DNA of 64,000 bases from NCBI GenBank assembly GCA_020639115.1, contig JACKHG010000011.1, positions 62,001 to 126,000 of the forward strand, given 5' to 3'. This document shows, in pieces, positions 8,183 to 15,680 of the stretch. Numbering within the stretch: the first letter of the stretch is position 1; each line of letters begins with the position of its first letter. The stretch is from Phycisphaerales bacterium. Its GTDB lineage: Bacteria; Planctomycetota; Phycisphaerae; UBA1845. The notes beneath the pieces are model-generated. The model was given only the letters and a program-made list of their open reading frames with translations. It did not search any database and was not told the origin of the DNA. The position numbers were made by a program, and so were the translations under genes.

Positions 8183-8210
8183 TTGACACGCCTACCCCCG
8201 CGGCTAGACT
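8183..8210 (+). promoter_or_regulatory. Sigma-70-type promoter for the STAS / RsbW-like genes
   Basis: TTGACA at 8183-8188, 16-bp spacer, TAGACT at 8205-8210. Predicted start near 8217 gives a leader of about 45 bases to the ATG at 8261. One of the best consensus promoters in the window. Confidence 0.72.
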
Positions 8211-8260
8211 CATTAGGTTACACGCAACAGGGATCCATCGCCACGCTGGAGCGGTTACAC

Positions 8261-8617
8261 ATGGCTGAAGGCTCGTCGCACCTTTCGGTATTGAAGCGCG
8301 AATCCGTCGACGTCGTCTCGTTCAGCGACCGCAAGATCCTGGAGGAGCTTTCCATCCGGGAGATCGAGGAGGAGCTGTTCGCGCTGGTGGGGGCCACGCC
8401 GGCCATCCAGTTGCTGCTCGATTTCTCGAACGTGGAGCATCTCTCGTCGGCGGCGCTGGGCATGCTGATCAACCTGCAGAAGGAGGTCGGCAAGCAGAAG
8501 GGCCGGCTCAAGCTCGCGGACATCCGCCCGCAGATCTACGAGGTGTTCAAGATCACCCGCTTGACCAAGATGTTCGAGATCCACGGCTCGGTGGACGAAG
8601 CGATGGCGAAGTTCTAG
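8261..8617 (+). CDS. STAS-domain anti-sigma factor antagonist
   Basis: 118-residue SpoIIAA/RsbV-like protein. The core is LLLDFSNVEHLSSAALGMLINL: the Ser of the LSSAALG loop is the residue phosphorylated by RsbW-type kinases in this family. The C-terminal helix pair KLADIRPQIYEVFKITRLTKMFEI is typical. ATG 8261 has GGAG about ten bases upstream; an in-frame upstream extension would run into the promoter. The RsbW-like kinase gene follows 86 bp downstream, so the two probably form a partner-switching pair. A paralogue with a very similar core lies at 43.8 kb. Confidence 0.9.
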   Translation: MAEGSSHLSVLKRESVDVVSFSDRKILEELSIREIEEELFALVGATPAIQLLLDFSNVEHLSSAALGMLINLQKEVGKQKGRLKLADIRPQIYEVFKITRLTKMFEIHGSVDEAMAKF

Positions 8618-8703
8618 AGCGGCGCGGCCCGAGCACGGTCCGGCGCAGCGTAGGGCGCCGCCAGGGCCCCACCGGTAGAGGCATACAGATCGCAAACCGC
8701 GCC

Positions 8704-9165
8704 ATGAACGTTGTCGATCCGCACAACGAAGCCACCTACCGAGTCATCGAAATCCCCAGCACGCTCGCCGACGCGAAGAAGCCGGAAGTGCACATCCTCG
8801 CGGAGGTGGAGCGCTGCGGATACGACGAGGACTCGAGCTTCGCCATCAAGCTGGCGCTCGAGGAGGCGATGACGAACGCGGTGCGCCACGGGAATTCCGG
8901 GGACGCCACCAAGCACGTCACGGTCCGCTATGCCGTCACGCCGGAGATGTGCGTGATCTGCGTGCGCGACGAGGGCCCGGGATTCGTCCCCGGCGAGATC
9001 CCCGACCCGACCGCGCCCGACCGCCTGTCGCTGCCGTGCGGACGCGGCATCATGCTCATGAAAGCTTACATGACCGACGTGGAGTACCGCGCGAACGGGC
9101 GCGAGGTGCGGATGGTCAAGCGCAACCCGCAGTACCGCCCCAAGCAGTCCACCCGGCGCAAGTAG
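8704..9165 (+). CDS. RsbW/SpoIIAB-type serine kinase (GHKL ATPase)
   Basis: 153 residues forming a single HATPase_c domain. The N box is ALEEAMTNAVRHGN, the G1 box DEGPGF and the G2 box CGRGIMLM, spaced as in anti-sigma factor kinases. In this family the kinase phosphorylates the STAS antagonist and, when free, holds a sigma factor. No RsbU/SpoIIE phosphatase and no cognate sigma factor gene is adjacent, so the output is unknown. A basic C-terminal tail (KRNPQYRPKQSTRRK) is unusual. Confidence 0.9.
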   Translation: MNVVDPHNEATYRVIEIPSTLADAKKPEVHILAEVERCGYDEDSSFAIKLALEEAMTNAVRHGNSGDATKHVTVRYAVTPEMCVICVRDEGPGFVPGEIPDPTAPDRLSLPCGRGIMLMKAYMTDVEYRANGREVRMVKRNPQYRPKQSTRRK

Positions 9166-9224
9166 CTGGCCCGCGGCATACCGCGCCGCTACCCTCCCTG
9201 GAAATCCCGTGATTCGAGCACCTT

Positions 9225-9494
9225 ATGAAGCGATTTACCGTACATTTCTCCGGCAACGTGCAGGGCGTGGGGTTTCGCTACGTCACTTGCCGCGTTGCGG
9301 ACCAGTTCGACGTCAGCGGGTACGTGCGCAACCTGGCGGACGGGCGCGTCGAGATGATCGCCGAGGGCGAGGAAGGCGAGTTGCGGCGGTTCGTCGGCGC
9401 GGTTGAGGAACAGATGGTCGGCCACATCCGCGAGCGGACGATCGAGCAGTCGCCGGCGAGCGGCGAGTTCGGCGCCTTTGGCGTCGCCTACTGA
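9225..9494 (+). CDS. acyP: Acylphosphatase
   Basis: 89 residues, the normal length for this small enzyme, which hydrolyses acyl phosphates. The signature HFSGNVQGVGFRYVT contains the substrate-binding Arg, and GYVRNLADGRVEM the catalytic Asn. The gene's last 7 bases overlap the end of the convergent oxidoreductase gene. No clear ribosome-binding site precedes ATG 9225. Identification by motif is firm. Confidence 0.93.
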   Translation: MKRFTVHFSGNVQGVGFRYVTCRVADQFDVSGYVRNLADGRVEMIAEGEEGELRRFVGAVEEQMVGHIRERTIEQSPASGEFGAFGVAY

Positions 9495-10495
9495 TTGTCC
9501 GGCGTTGCCGAAGTTACCACGTCCGCGAGCAGGCGCGCGGGATCAAAGGGATTATCCAGCGCCGGTGCGTCGGCGGCGAGTTGCTCAGCCGCCCACCGCC
9601 CCACCGCGTACGACGAGGTCACGCCGTGTCCGCCCAATCCAGCGACGTGGAAGAGTTCCGGCCAGCGGGGATCGAAACCGATCACGAACTTGCGATCGGC
9701 GCTGAAGGTGCGCTGGCCGGTCCAGCTCATGCGCACGGCCACGCTGGCGAGCCGCGGCTGGCGCTTGGCGAGCAGGCGGGCAAGGCGTTCGTGGATGGAG
9801 AAATCCACTTGGTAGTCGCCGGCATCGCGGACCTGCTCATCGCAGGGGCACAGCAGGAGGCCTCCGCCTTCGGGGCGGAAATAGAGGCCGTGTTCGATGT
9901 CCCAGACCCACGGCCACGCGGCGTCGATTTCGGCCATGGGCGGCGTCAGCACGAGATGGCGATTCAGTGGCGCGAGCGCGAGCCGGCCGAGCAGGCCAGC
10001 CCAGGGACCGGCTGCGTTGACCAAGCGTCGCGCCTGAAACTCCCCCTGGGAGGTGATGACGCGTACCCCCTGAGGCGTGGGATGCCAGGCTTCGACCCGC
10101 GTGCTGCAGCGCAGCGGGATGCCGCGCAGGTAGGTGTGAAGCAGGCCGGCGGGATCGGTCACGCCCTCCTGCGGGTACCATGAGCCGCGACCGGCTGCAA
10201 AGGGAAAATGCGCACTGACTTCGTCCTGTCCGGGGCCAATGAGGAAGCCGCCGGTGCGGCGGAAGTCGGCGAGACGGGCGGTGCGCAGTTCGGCGGCGCC
10301 GGCCGAGGCCAGCCGCTGCACGTCGGGGTCCTCGACCTGCTCGCGAACCATGGCGGCGTTGCGACCGGAGGCGTGCTGCCCGCAGGCGGCTTCCTGCTCG
10401 AGGACAAGCACGTCCTCAACGCCGAGCCGGCGCAGATGATAGGCGGTGGCAGCCCCCGCCAGTCCGCCCCCCACGATGATGATATTCACCTGCAT
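9488..10495 (-). CDS. FAD-dependent oxidoreductase of the D-amino-acid oxidase (DAO) family
   Basis: 335 residues from ATG 10495. The N-terminal dinucleotide fold starts at residue 4 with IIIVGGGLAGAATAYHL, followed by the strand-ending Glu in VLVLEQE and the ASGRNAAMV loop seen in glycine oxidase-like enzymes. The C-terminal GLGGHGVTSSYAVGRWAAE is the second FAD contact. Likely oxidises an amine or 2-hydroxy acid; the substrate is not evident. No linked ThiO pathway gene is present, so a thiamine role is not supported. Confidence 0.85.
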   Translation of the reverse strand: MQVNIIIVGGGLAGAATAYHLRRLGVEDVLVLEQEAACGQHASGRNAAMVREQVEDPDVQRLASAGAAELRTARLADFRRTGGFLIGPGQDEVSAHFPFAAGRGSWYPQEGVTDPAGLLHTYLRGIPLRCSTRVEAWHPTPQGVRVITSQGEFQARRLVNAAGPWAGLLGRLALAPLNRHLVLTPPMAEIDAAWPWVWDIEHGLYFRPEGGGLLLCPCDEQVRDAGDYQVDFSIHERLARLLAKRQPRLASVAVRMSWTGQRTFSADRKFVIGFDPRWPELFHVAGLGGHGVTSSYAVGRWAAEQLAADAPALDNPFDPARLLADVVTSATPDNQ

Positions 10496-10698
10496 ATGGG
10501 CACTCGTGGCACGCGCAGCGTGCCCTGCGTCGCAACGGTGCAGTTTATCGCGTGAACGCGAAGTCGCCAGAGCGGCAACGGGGGCCACGCGCCACGACTT
10601 GACGGCGCCGGGCCGCCGCCGCAACATCGGCACAGTCCCGCGCCGGCCCTGCCATTCATGCAGACCGGCGGCATGCGGACGCCCCGAGCGAGCGCAGC

Positions 10699-11112
10699 AT
10701 GGCGAACGAACACGATGAAGAGGGCAGCACGGACTCGGTCGGGCCCATCGAGTCGCTCAGCGCCGTCACGCTGGTGACGGGGAACCTGCGCCGGGCGCTG
10801 GCGTTCTACACGGCGCTGGGTTTTCGACTACGCAGCGGGGATGAGTGCTCGCGCCTGGTGAGCTTTGCGGTGGGACCATCGTACCTGAACCTTCTCGCGG
10901 ACGCGGATGCGGCGGCCCCCACGGGGTGGGGTCGCGTGATCATTTACGTCACGGATGTCGATGCATTCTACGCGCGGGTGCGGGCGCTGGGTTTCTCGCC
11001 GGAGGCGCCGCCGCGGGACGCGGCGTGGGGGGAGCGGTACTTTCACCTGCGCGATCCCGACGGGCACGAATTGAGTTTTGCCAAACCGCTCGATGGGCGT
11101 GGACGGGCCTAG
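10699..11112 (+). CDS. VOC-family (glyoxalase/bleomycin resistance) protein
   Basis: 137 residues with one VOC module in two beta-alpha-beta-beta-beta halves. The NLRRALAFYTALGFRLR and YFHLRDPDGHELSFAKP signatures are clear. The Glu metal ligand at the end (GHEL) is present, but the first strand reads SAVTLVTGN, lacking the usual His ligand, so canonical metal binding may be lost. Function unknown; detoxification or simple ligand binding are both possible. Confidence 0.8.
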   Translation: MANEHDEEGSTDSVGPIESLSAVTLVTGNLRRALAFYTALGFRLRSGDECSRLVSFAVGPSYLNLLADADAAAPTGWGRVIIYVTDVDAFYARVRALGFSPEAPPRDAAWGERYFHLRDPDGHELSFAKPLDGRGRA

Positions 11113-11127
11113 GCCGTACCGGGCGAC

Positions 11128-11625
11128 TCAGGCGATGGACTCGAGCGCCTGATCCGTATCCGCCTCCGACGTGCCGGGCACGGTCTTCTTCGCGTTCAGC
11201 GACAGGCCGACCATGATCTGCCCGGGCGACGTCGCAATGGGCACCGTCACCCAGGGCCGGAGCTTCTGAGGCATATCCCCAATGGGGCCCGTACTGCGGA
11301 CGATGGGTGAGTCCAGTTCGACCCCGCCGAGGCGCTTGTCGCGGCGGGCGATCGAGACCATCATACGGGCCATCTCGCAAAGCGCATTCTCCCGCGCGCT
11401 ACCCGCGGAAAGCTGAGCGTCGGCGTCCACGAGTTCCTTGGCGATGGCATCCGCCGTGGTGTTGGCCATGTAGATGGCGAAAGCACCGGATTCATCACCC
11501 CGGACCGGGATGACGGCGACGACCCAGTTGGGTTCCTCACGCCAGGCGCGCAGAACCGTGGGGCGGCCGATGACCGAGTCGCTCCCCACCATCTTCTTGA
11601 AGACCCGCCGCAAGGCGTTCAGCAT
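11128..11625 (-). CDS. CheX/CheC-like chemotaxis phosphatase-related protein
   Basis: 165 residues from ATG 11625 (an in-frame TTG at 11649 is possible). The helix ENALCEMARMMVSIARRD and later strands (VTVPIATSPGQIMVGLSL) resemble the CheX fold, where a helix with E-x-x-N dephosphorylates CheY-P. Here the Asn position of the helix appears to be Arg or Ser, so catalysis is doubtful. No chemotaxis or receiver gene is nearby. Similar CheX-like proteins occur in planctomycetes. Family assignment is tentative. Confidence 0.5.
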   Translation of the reverse strand: MLNALRRVFKKMVGSDSVIGRPTVLRAWREEPNWVVAVIPVRGDESGAFAIYMANTTADAIAKELVDADAQLSAGSARENALCEMARMMVSIARRDKRLGGVELDSPIVRSTGPIGDMPQKLRPWVTVPIATSPGQIMVGLSLNAKKTVPGTSEADTDQALESIA

Positions 11626-11649
11626 CGGAAGTATCAACGTTGTCTGCAA

Positions 11650-11984
11650 GGCGCGTCCCCTCGATTCAGCTCATCGACCACCGTTGCATTGTCTCGGCAC
11701 CGCTACCGCATGCGCAACCCTGGGATCCACACCCACGCTGCAAACTGCCTTGCGCTATCCGATAAGAATGGTCGGCGCTGCGTGAATTATGTCGATCGTT
11801 CGTCTGCGGGTGAGGGATTCACCCCAGGTCAACACACTCTCATCATCGGTCGTTCACCCACCGGGGTTGATCCGTTCATCGGCAATTGTCGCGTCACATT
11901 CCGGGCTCAATGCCCAACAGAACCGATCATCCCCCCCTTCAGTTAAATCTCTACTTCAGCTCCGCGGCGTTCCACGATCAGGGG
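11650..11984. other. 335-bp intergenic region without a gene
   Basis: Between the CheX-like gene and tadA, both read leftward. It is less G+C rich than the flanks. A hairpin GGGTGA-GGGAT-TCACCC lies at 11808-11824. Two overlapping open frames (104 and 85 aa) look random: no family resemblance, poor composition, no ribosome site. I see nothing else. Confidence 0.6.
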
Positions 11985-12452
11985 TCACTTCTTTCCGGCC
12001 GCTCGCTGGCGACGAAAGAACGCACGCAGAATCGCGGCACACTCGTCCGCACAAACGCCCATCATCAGTTCGACCTGGTGATTGGTCCGAACATCCGTGG
12101 TGATGGTGAACAGTGAGCCGCAGGCGCCGAACTTCGGGTCGTCCACGCCGTAGACCACGCGAGCAACGCGGGCCAGAACGATGGCACCAGCGCACATCGG
12201 ACAGGGTTCGAGCGTAACGTACAATGTGCAGCCAGTCAGACGCCAGTCGCCGATGAAGGCGGCGGCTGCGGTGATGGCGAGCATCTCGGCGTGGGCCGTA
12301 GGGTCAGCCAGAGTCTCGCGCTGGTTGTGGCCACGCCCGATAATACGGCCCTCACGCACGACAACGGCGCCGACCGGCACCTCGTCGCACTCGTCGGCCC
12401 TGCGGGCCTCGTCCAGCGCCGCTTCCATGAATCGCGTGTGTTCGTCGACCAT
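11985..12452 (-). CDS. tadA: tRNA-specific adenosine deaminase TadA
   Basis: 155 residues. It converts the wobble A34 of tRNA-Arg(ACG) to inosine. HAEM gives the zinc ligand His54 and proton shuttle Glu56, and LEPCPMC gives zinc ligands Cys84 and Cys87, exactly the TadA layout. The frame continues upstream of 12452, but only the part from MVDEHTRFMEAALDEARRA matches the family. It is divergent from the VWA lipoprotein gene with about 73 bp between starts. Confidence 0.93.
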   Translation of the reverse strand: MVDEHTRFMEAALDEARRADECDEVPVGAVVVREGRIIGRGHNQRETLADPTAHAEMLAITAAAAFIGDWRLTGCTLYVTLEPCPMCAGAIVLARVARVVYGVDDPKFGACGSLFTITTDVRTNHQVELMMGVCADECAAILRAFFRRQRAAGKK

Positions 12453-12525
12453 GGAGGTAATTGTATCGCCTGCCGCCCTCCGCCGATAACTCGGGCAGAA
12501 ACGCGTTTCTGGAGTGTACTGGCAG

Positions 12526-14994
12526 GTGAAGATTCCCCGCGCACGCAGCGCATGGTTTGCAGCCGGTCTGGCGCTGCTGGCGGCTGCGCTGGCAGGCTGC
12601 AACCCCGCATCATCCACCGACGCCCAGGTTCTCGAGTTGGTCGCACCGGGACTGGTTGACAGCAACGCGGTGGAGCTGGCCGCCGGAGCATCCGTCGAGA
12701 TCCGCTGGACGCCCGGCAATCCCGATTTTCCGGTCTGGCTCGTCTACCGCGATCGCACGTCCCTGAGCGAGGAAGTCATCCTGACGGATGCAATGGGCGG
12801 GACCACGACCTGGGTCGTACCCACGACGCTCTCCACGGTGACCGCGTACGAGATTCGCGAATACGATCCGCAGGACGGCACGCTCCTCGCGCTGAGCCCG
12901 CCGCTGCAGGTAACCGGGGCGGATGCCACCTCGACGGGGCTACCTGCGGGCTCCGCGTGCACCAGCGATGCCGAGTGCGACGACAGCCTGTACTGCACCG
13001 GTGTCGAAACGTGCGCCGGCGGTTTCTGCTCGAACGGCGTGGCGCCCTGCGCGTCCGGACTCTGCGATGAAGCGACGGACGCCTGCCTGCCCACGCCGTG
13101 CGCCACGGACGACAATTGCGCAGCCGACGAGGCCTGCGCGGACCACGTCTGCATCGCGCTCAATCCCGGCTCCAACGGTCTGGCCGGCTACGCGTTCTAT
13201 GCGGACAGCGGCGACGCGGTGGATTTCGGGCAAACCCTGACCGTCGGTGACGCGCTGAATCTGCAGGCGCCGCAGGCCGCGGTCGCGACGGCGCGCATTC
13301 TGGACGGCGCGTGCTCGTGCGGCTGGTCGATTCAGCCGCCGGGTGCGGGGACTTTTTCGGCGGCGAACGCGTGCTCTACGGGCTTCACGCTGGCTTCCTC
13401 GAACGCCTTCGAGCTGATCGTCGACACGTACTGTGCGGGCAACGCGCTGCGCTACGTGCAGGCCGGCATCGCAGCCGATCCACCGCCGGCGACGCCCAGC
13501 ATGGAAGTGCTGGCGGAGGAGACGGTGGCGCCGTACGTCGTGCGGTTCACGCTGCGTCTCAAGGACACCAGCGGCGCGGTGATACCCGACGGCGTGTCCG
13601 TGGACGATTTCCAGATCGTGGAAAACGGTACGTCGGTGGACTTCAGTGAAACGAACCGGTTCGTCGTGCCCGGCGCCAACCTGCCGCTGCGGATCGTGCT
13701 GGTGCTGGACTACACGTCATCGATGGCTGCTTCCGGCGCGATTGGCACGATGATTGCCTCCGCGGCGGAGCTGGTGCAAGCCGACCACTTCACCGCCACC
13801 CACCAGTTCGGCGTAGTGGAATTTCATGATCGCACGCCGGAGGGCGAAGGGTATCGTCTGGTCGTTCCGCTGACGGCTGCCGATGCGGCGGGCAAAACTG
13901 CGCTCGTCGCCGGCCTCCCCCGTGCCGCGGAACTGGAGGGCGGTCTGAGCCGGGTGTGGGACGCAGTCAATCTCGCGTTGACGACGCTGGGTGCCGTCGA
14001 GCGCCAGGCGGACGAGGTGCAGGCGGTGGTGTTCCTGACCGACGGGCGCGACACAACGTCGGACGCGGCCCCGGCTGCCCTGATCGATACGGCGACCGCC
14101 GGCGGCGTGGCGCTCTACCCGATCGGCTTCGGAGATGTTGCCGACACAGAAGCCCTGCTGCGGAACATGGCGACCTCGACCGGAGGCACGTACTTCGCAG
14201 CCGCGGATGCCGACGCGCTGCGCGCCGTGTTCGCGCGGATAGCAGCCGACCTGCGCGGCCAGTGGAATCTCAGCTATGTGACGCCGCGCAACTCGGGCAG
14301 CGTCAAGGTGGATCTGACATTCAACTGGCAGGGACGCTCGGCGAACTACGCAACGAGCTTCGACGCCGGGTCACTCACCGGTGACATCCACCAGGGCCGG
14401 ATCACGGTGCTCGACCGCAGCTACAACCCCTACACGGACCGCACGAGCTTCGTGCTGCATGCGCTCTACATTCCGCGCAACATCGACCGGTTCCGGTTCG
14501 TATTCGCCCACAGCGATGCGCAGTTCGCGCTGCAGGCGGAGGGGGGACTGACGCCGACGGCGGACGGCTGGTCGCTGACGCCGACGGGCTCCGGCGGCTA
14601 CCTGCTGCTCAATCCCACGCCGTTGGAATACGGTGCGTTCGGGAACATCGGCACGGTTACTGTGCCGGGCGAGGTGGCGACGCTGCAGGTCGTACACGAC
14701 GATACGCTGTACGACACGGCCCCGCAGCCCAAGTCCTTCGTATTCGAAGGGGACCTGTGGACGGCGCCGTACACGCTGGCGGTGCAGACCACGCCGGAGG
14801 GTTTGGGGCAAGTGCTGGTCTCGCCCGCAAAGGACGGGTACGGCGCGGGAGAAACGGTGACGCTGACGGCGATCGCAGCCGCCGGCGCGTCGTTCAAGCA
14901 GTGGACCGGCAACGCCACCGGGACGACGCTCACCGTCGACGTGGTGATGGACGACGACAAGTCGGTGGTGGCGGAATTCGCGGTGACACCGTGA
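12526..14994 (+). CDS. Large VWA-domain lipoprotein with Cys-rich segment
   Basis: 822 residues from GTG 12526, which has GGAG at 12511-12514 (GTG 12514 is the alternative). The signal peptide ends LAAALAGC, a strong lipobox. Residues about 140-215 are Cys-rich with CTSDAECDDSLYCTGVE-like units of the kind seen in exported myxobacterial proteins. A von Willebrand A domain lies at about 385-590 with a MIDAS-type DYTSSM, a VVFLTDGRD strand and YPIGFGDV. The C-terminus has an InlB_B_2-like repeat (GAGETVTLTAIAAAGASFKQW). Probably a surface adhesion or binding protein. Confidence 0.8.
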   Translation: MKIPRARSAWFAAGLALLAAALAGCNPASSTDAQVLELVAPGLVDSNAVELAAGASVEIRWTPGNPDFPVWLVYRDRTSLSEEVILTDAMGGTTTWVVPTTLSTVTAYEIREYDPQDGTLLALSPPLQVTGADATSTGLPAGSACTSDAECDDSLYCTGVETCAGGFCSNGVAPCASGLCDEATDACLPTPCATDDNCAADEACADHVCIALNPGSNGLAGYAFYADSGDAVDFGQTLTVGDALNLQAPQAAVATARILDGACSCGWSIQPPGAGTFSAANACSTGFTLASSNAFELIVDTYCAGNALRYVQAGIAADPPPATPSMEVLAEETVAPYVVRFTLRLKDTSGAVIPDGVSVDDFQIVENGTSVDFSETNRFVVPGANLPLRIVLVLDYTSSMAASGAIGTMIASAAELVQADHFTATHQFGVVEFHDRTPEGEGYRLVVPLTAADAAGKTALVAGLPRAAELEGGLSRVWDAVNLALTTLGAVERQADEVQAVVFLTDGRDTTSDAAPAALIDTATAGGVALYPIGFGDVADTEALLRNMATSTGGTYFAAADADALRAVFARIAADLRGQWNLSYVTPRNSGSVKVDLTFNWQGRSANYATSFDAGSLTGDIHQGRITVLDRSYNPYTDRTSFVLHALYIPRNIDRFRFVFAHSDAQFALQAEGGLTPTADGWSLTPTGSGGYLLLNPTPLEYGAFGNIGTVTVPGEVATLQVVHDDTLYDTAPQPKSFVFEGDLWTAPYTLAVQTTPEGLGQVLVSPAKDGYGAGETVTLTAIAAAGASFKQWTGNATGTTLTVDVVMDDDKSVVAEFAVTP

Positions 14995-15032
14995 GTCGCG
15001 GGGCCGCACAGCCCGTCGCAACACGCTATCGT

Positions 15033-15671
15033 TCACCGGCCTTGTTCAACCGGCATTTCGGCAAATCCCGCGATGTGCGGTCCAAACACGGGGACCGGCG
15101 CGTCGAACGCCTCCAGATCGACCTTGGCGAACCCGGCTGACTGGATGAGCGTGCCCGTTTCCCGGGCGGGTGAGCAACCGTCGCCGACGAAGCGCCAGAC
15201 GGGCGCCGTGCGTTCCTGCCAGCGTCGCGTGCGCGAGCCGGCGGGGGCTGCGACGTGCTCCATGAACACGAACCGCCCGCCGGGGCGCAGGACGCGGCGG
15301 ATCTCCGCGAGCGCCCGGTCCGCGTCGGACACGCTGCAGAGCACCAGCGTGGCGATCACGGCGTCAAAGCTGCCATTGGGAAATTCAAGTCGACGCACGT
15401 CTCCGCCGCGCAGGTCGACAGCCACACCGTGCCGCTCGGCAACGGCCCGAGCGTGGCGTTCCATGTACGGATTGGCCTCGATGCCCGTATAGCGGATGCC
15501 CTGCGGTAGGTACGGCAGGTTGGCGCCGGCGCCGTAACCGACCTCGAGCACGTCGCCCGCGAGTCCGGCGAAGAGTGCGGGCTTGCGCCGATCGATAAAG
15601 CGCCGGTAGCGCTTGCCGCAGTGCCGCATGCCGCAGGCAAAAAGCCGCTGATGGAGGCGGCAAAACGCCAT
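15033..15671 (-). CDS. Class I SAM-dependent methyltransferase
   Basis: 212 residues. Motif I is VLEVGYGAGANLPYL, the acidic ribose-binding residue is in YTGIEANP, motif II is FDAVIATLVLCSV and a post-motif is VLRPGGRFVFMEH. The pattern (GANLP, ALFAGLAGDVLEVG) resembles the METTL7/UbiE-like group acting on small molecules or lipids. It starts 9 bp after the aspS stop on the same strand, so it is likely in the aspS transcript. Substrate unknown. Confidence 0.82.
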   Translation of the reverse strand: MAFCRLHQRLFACGMRHCGKRYRRFIDRRKPALFAGLAGDVLEVGYGAGANLPYLPQGIRYTGIEANPYMERHARAVAERHGVAVDLRGGDVRRLEFPNGSFDAVIATLVLCSVSDADRALAEIRRVLRPGGRFVFMEHVAAPAGSRTRRWQERTAPVWRFVGDGCSPARETGTLIQSAGFAKVDLEAFDAPVPVFGPHIAGFAEMPVEQGR

Positions 15672-15680
15672 GGCCGCAGG

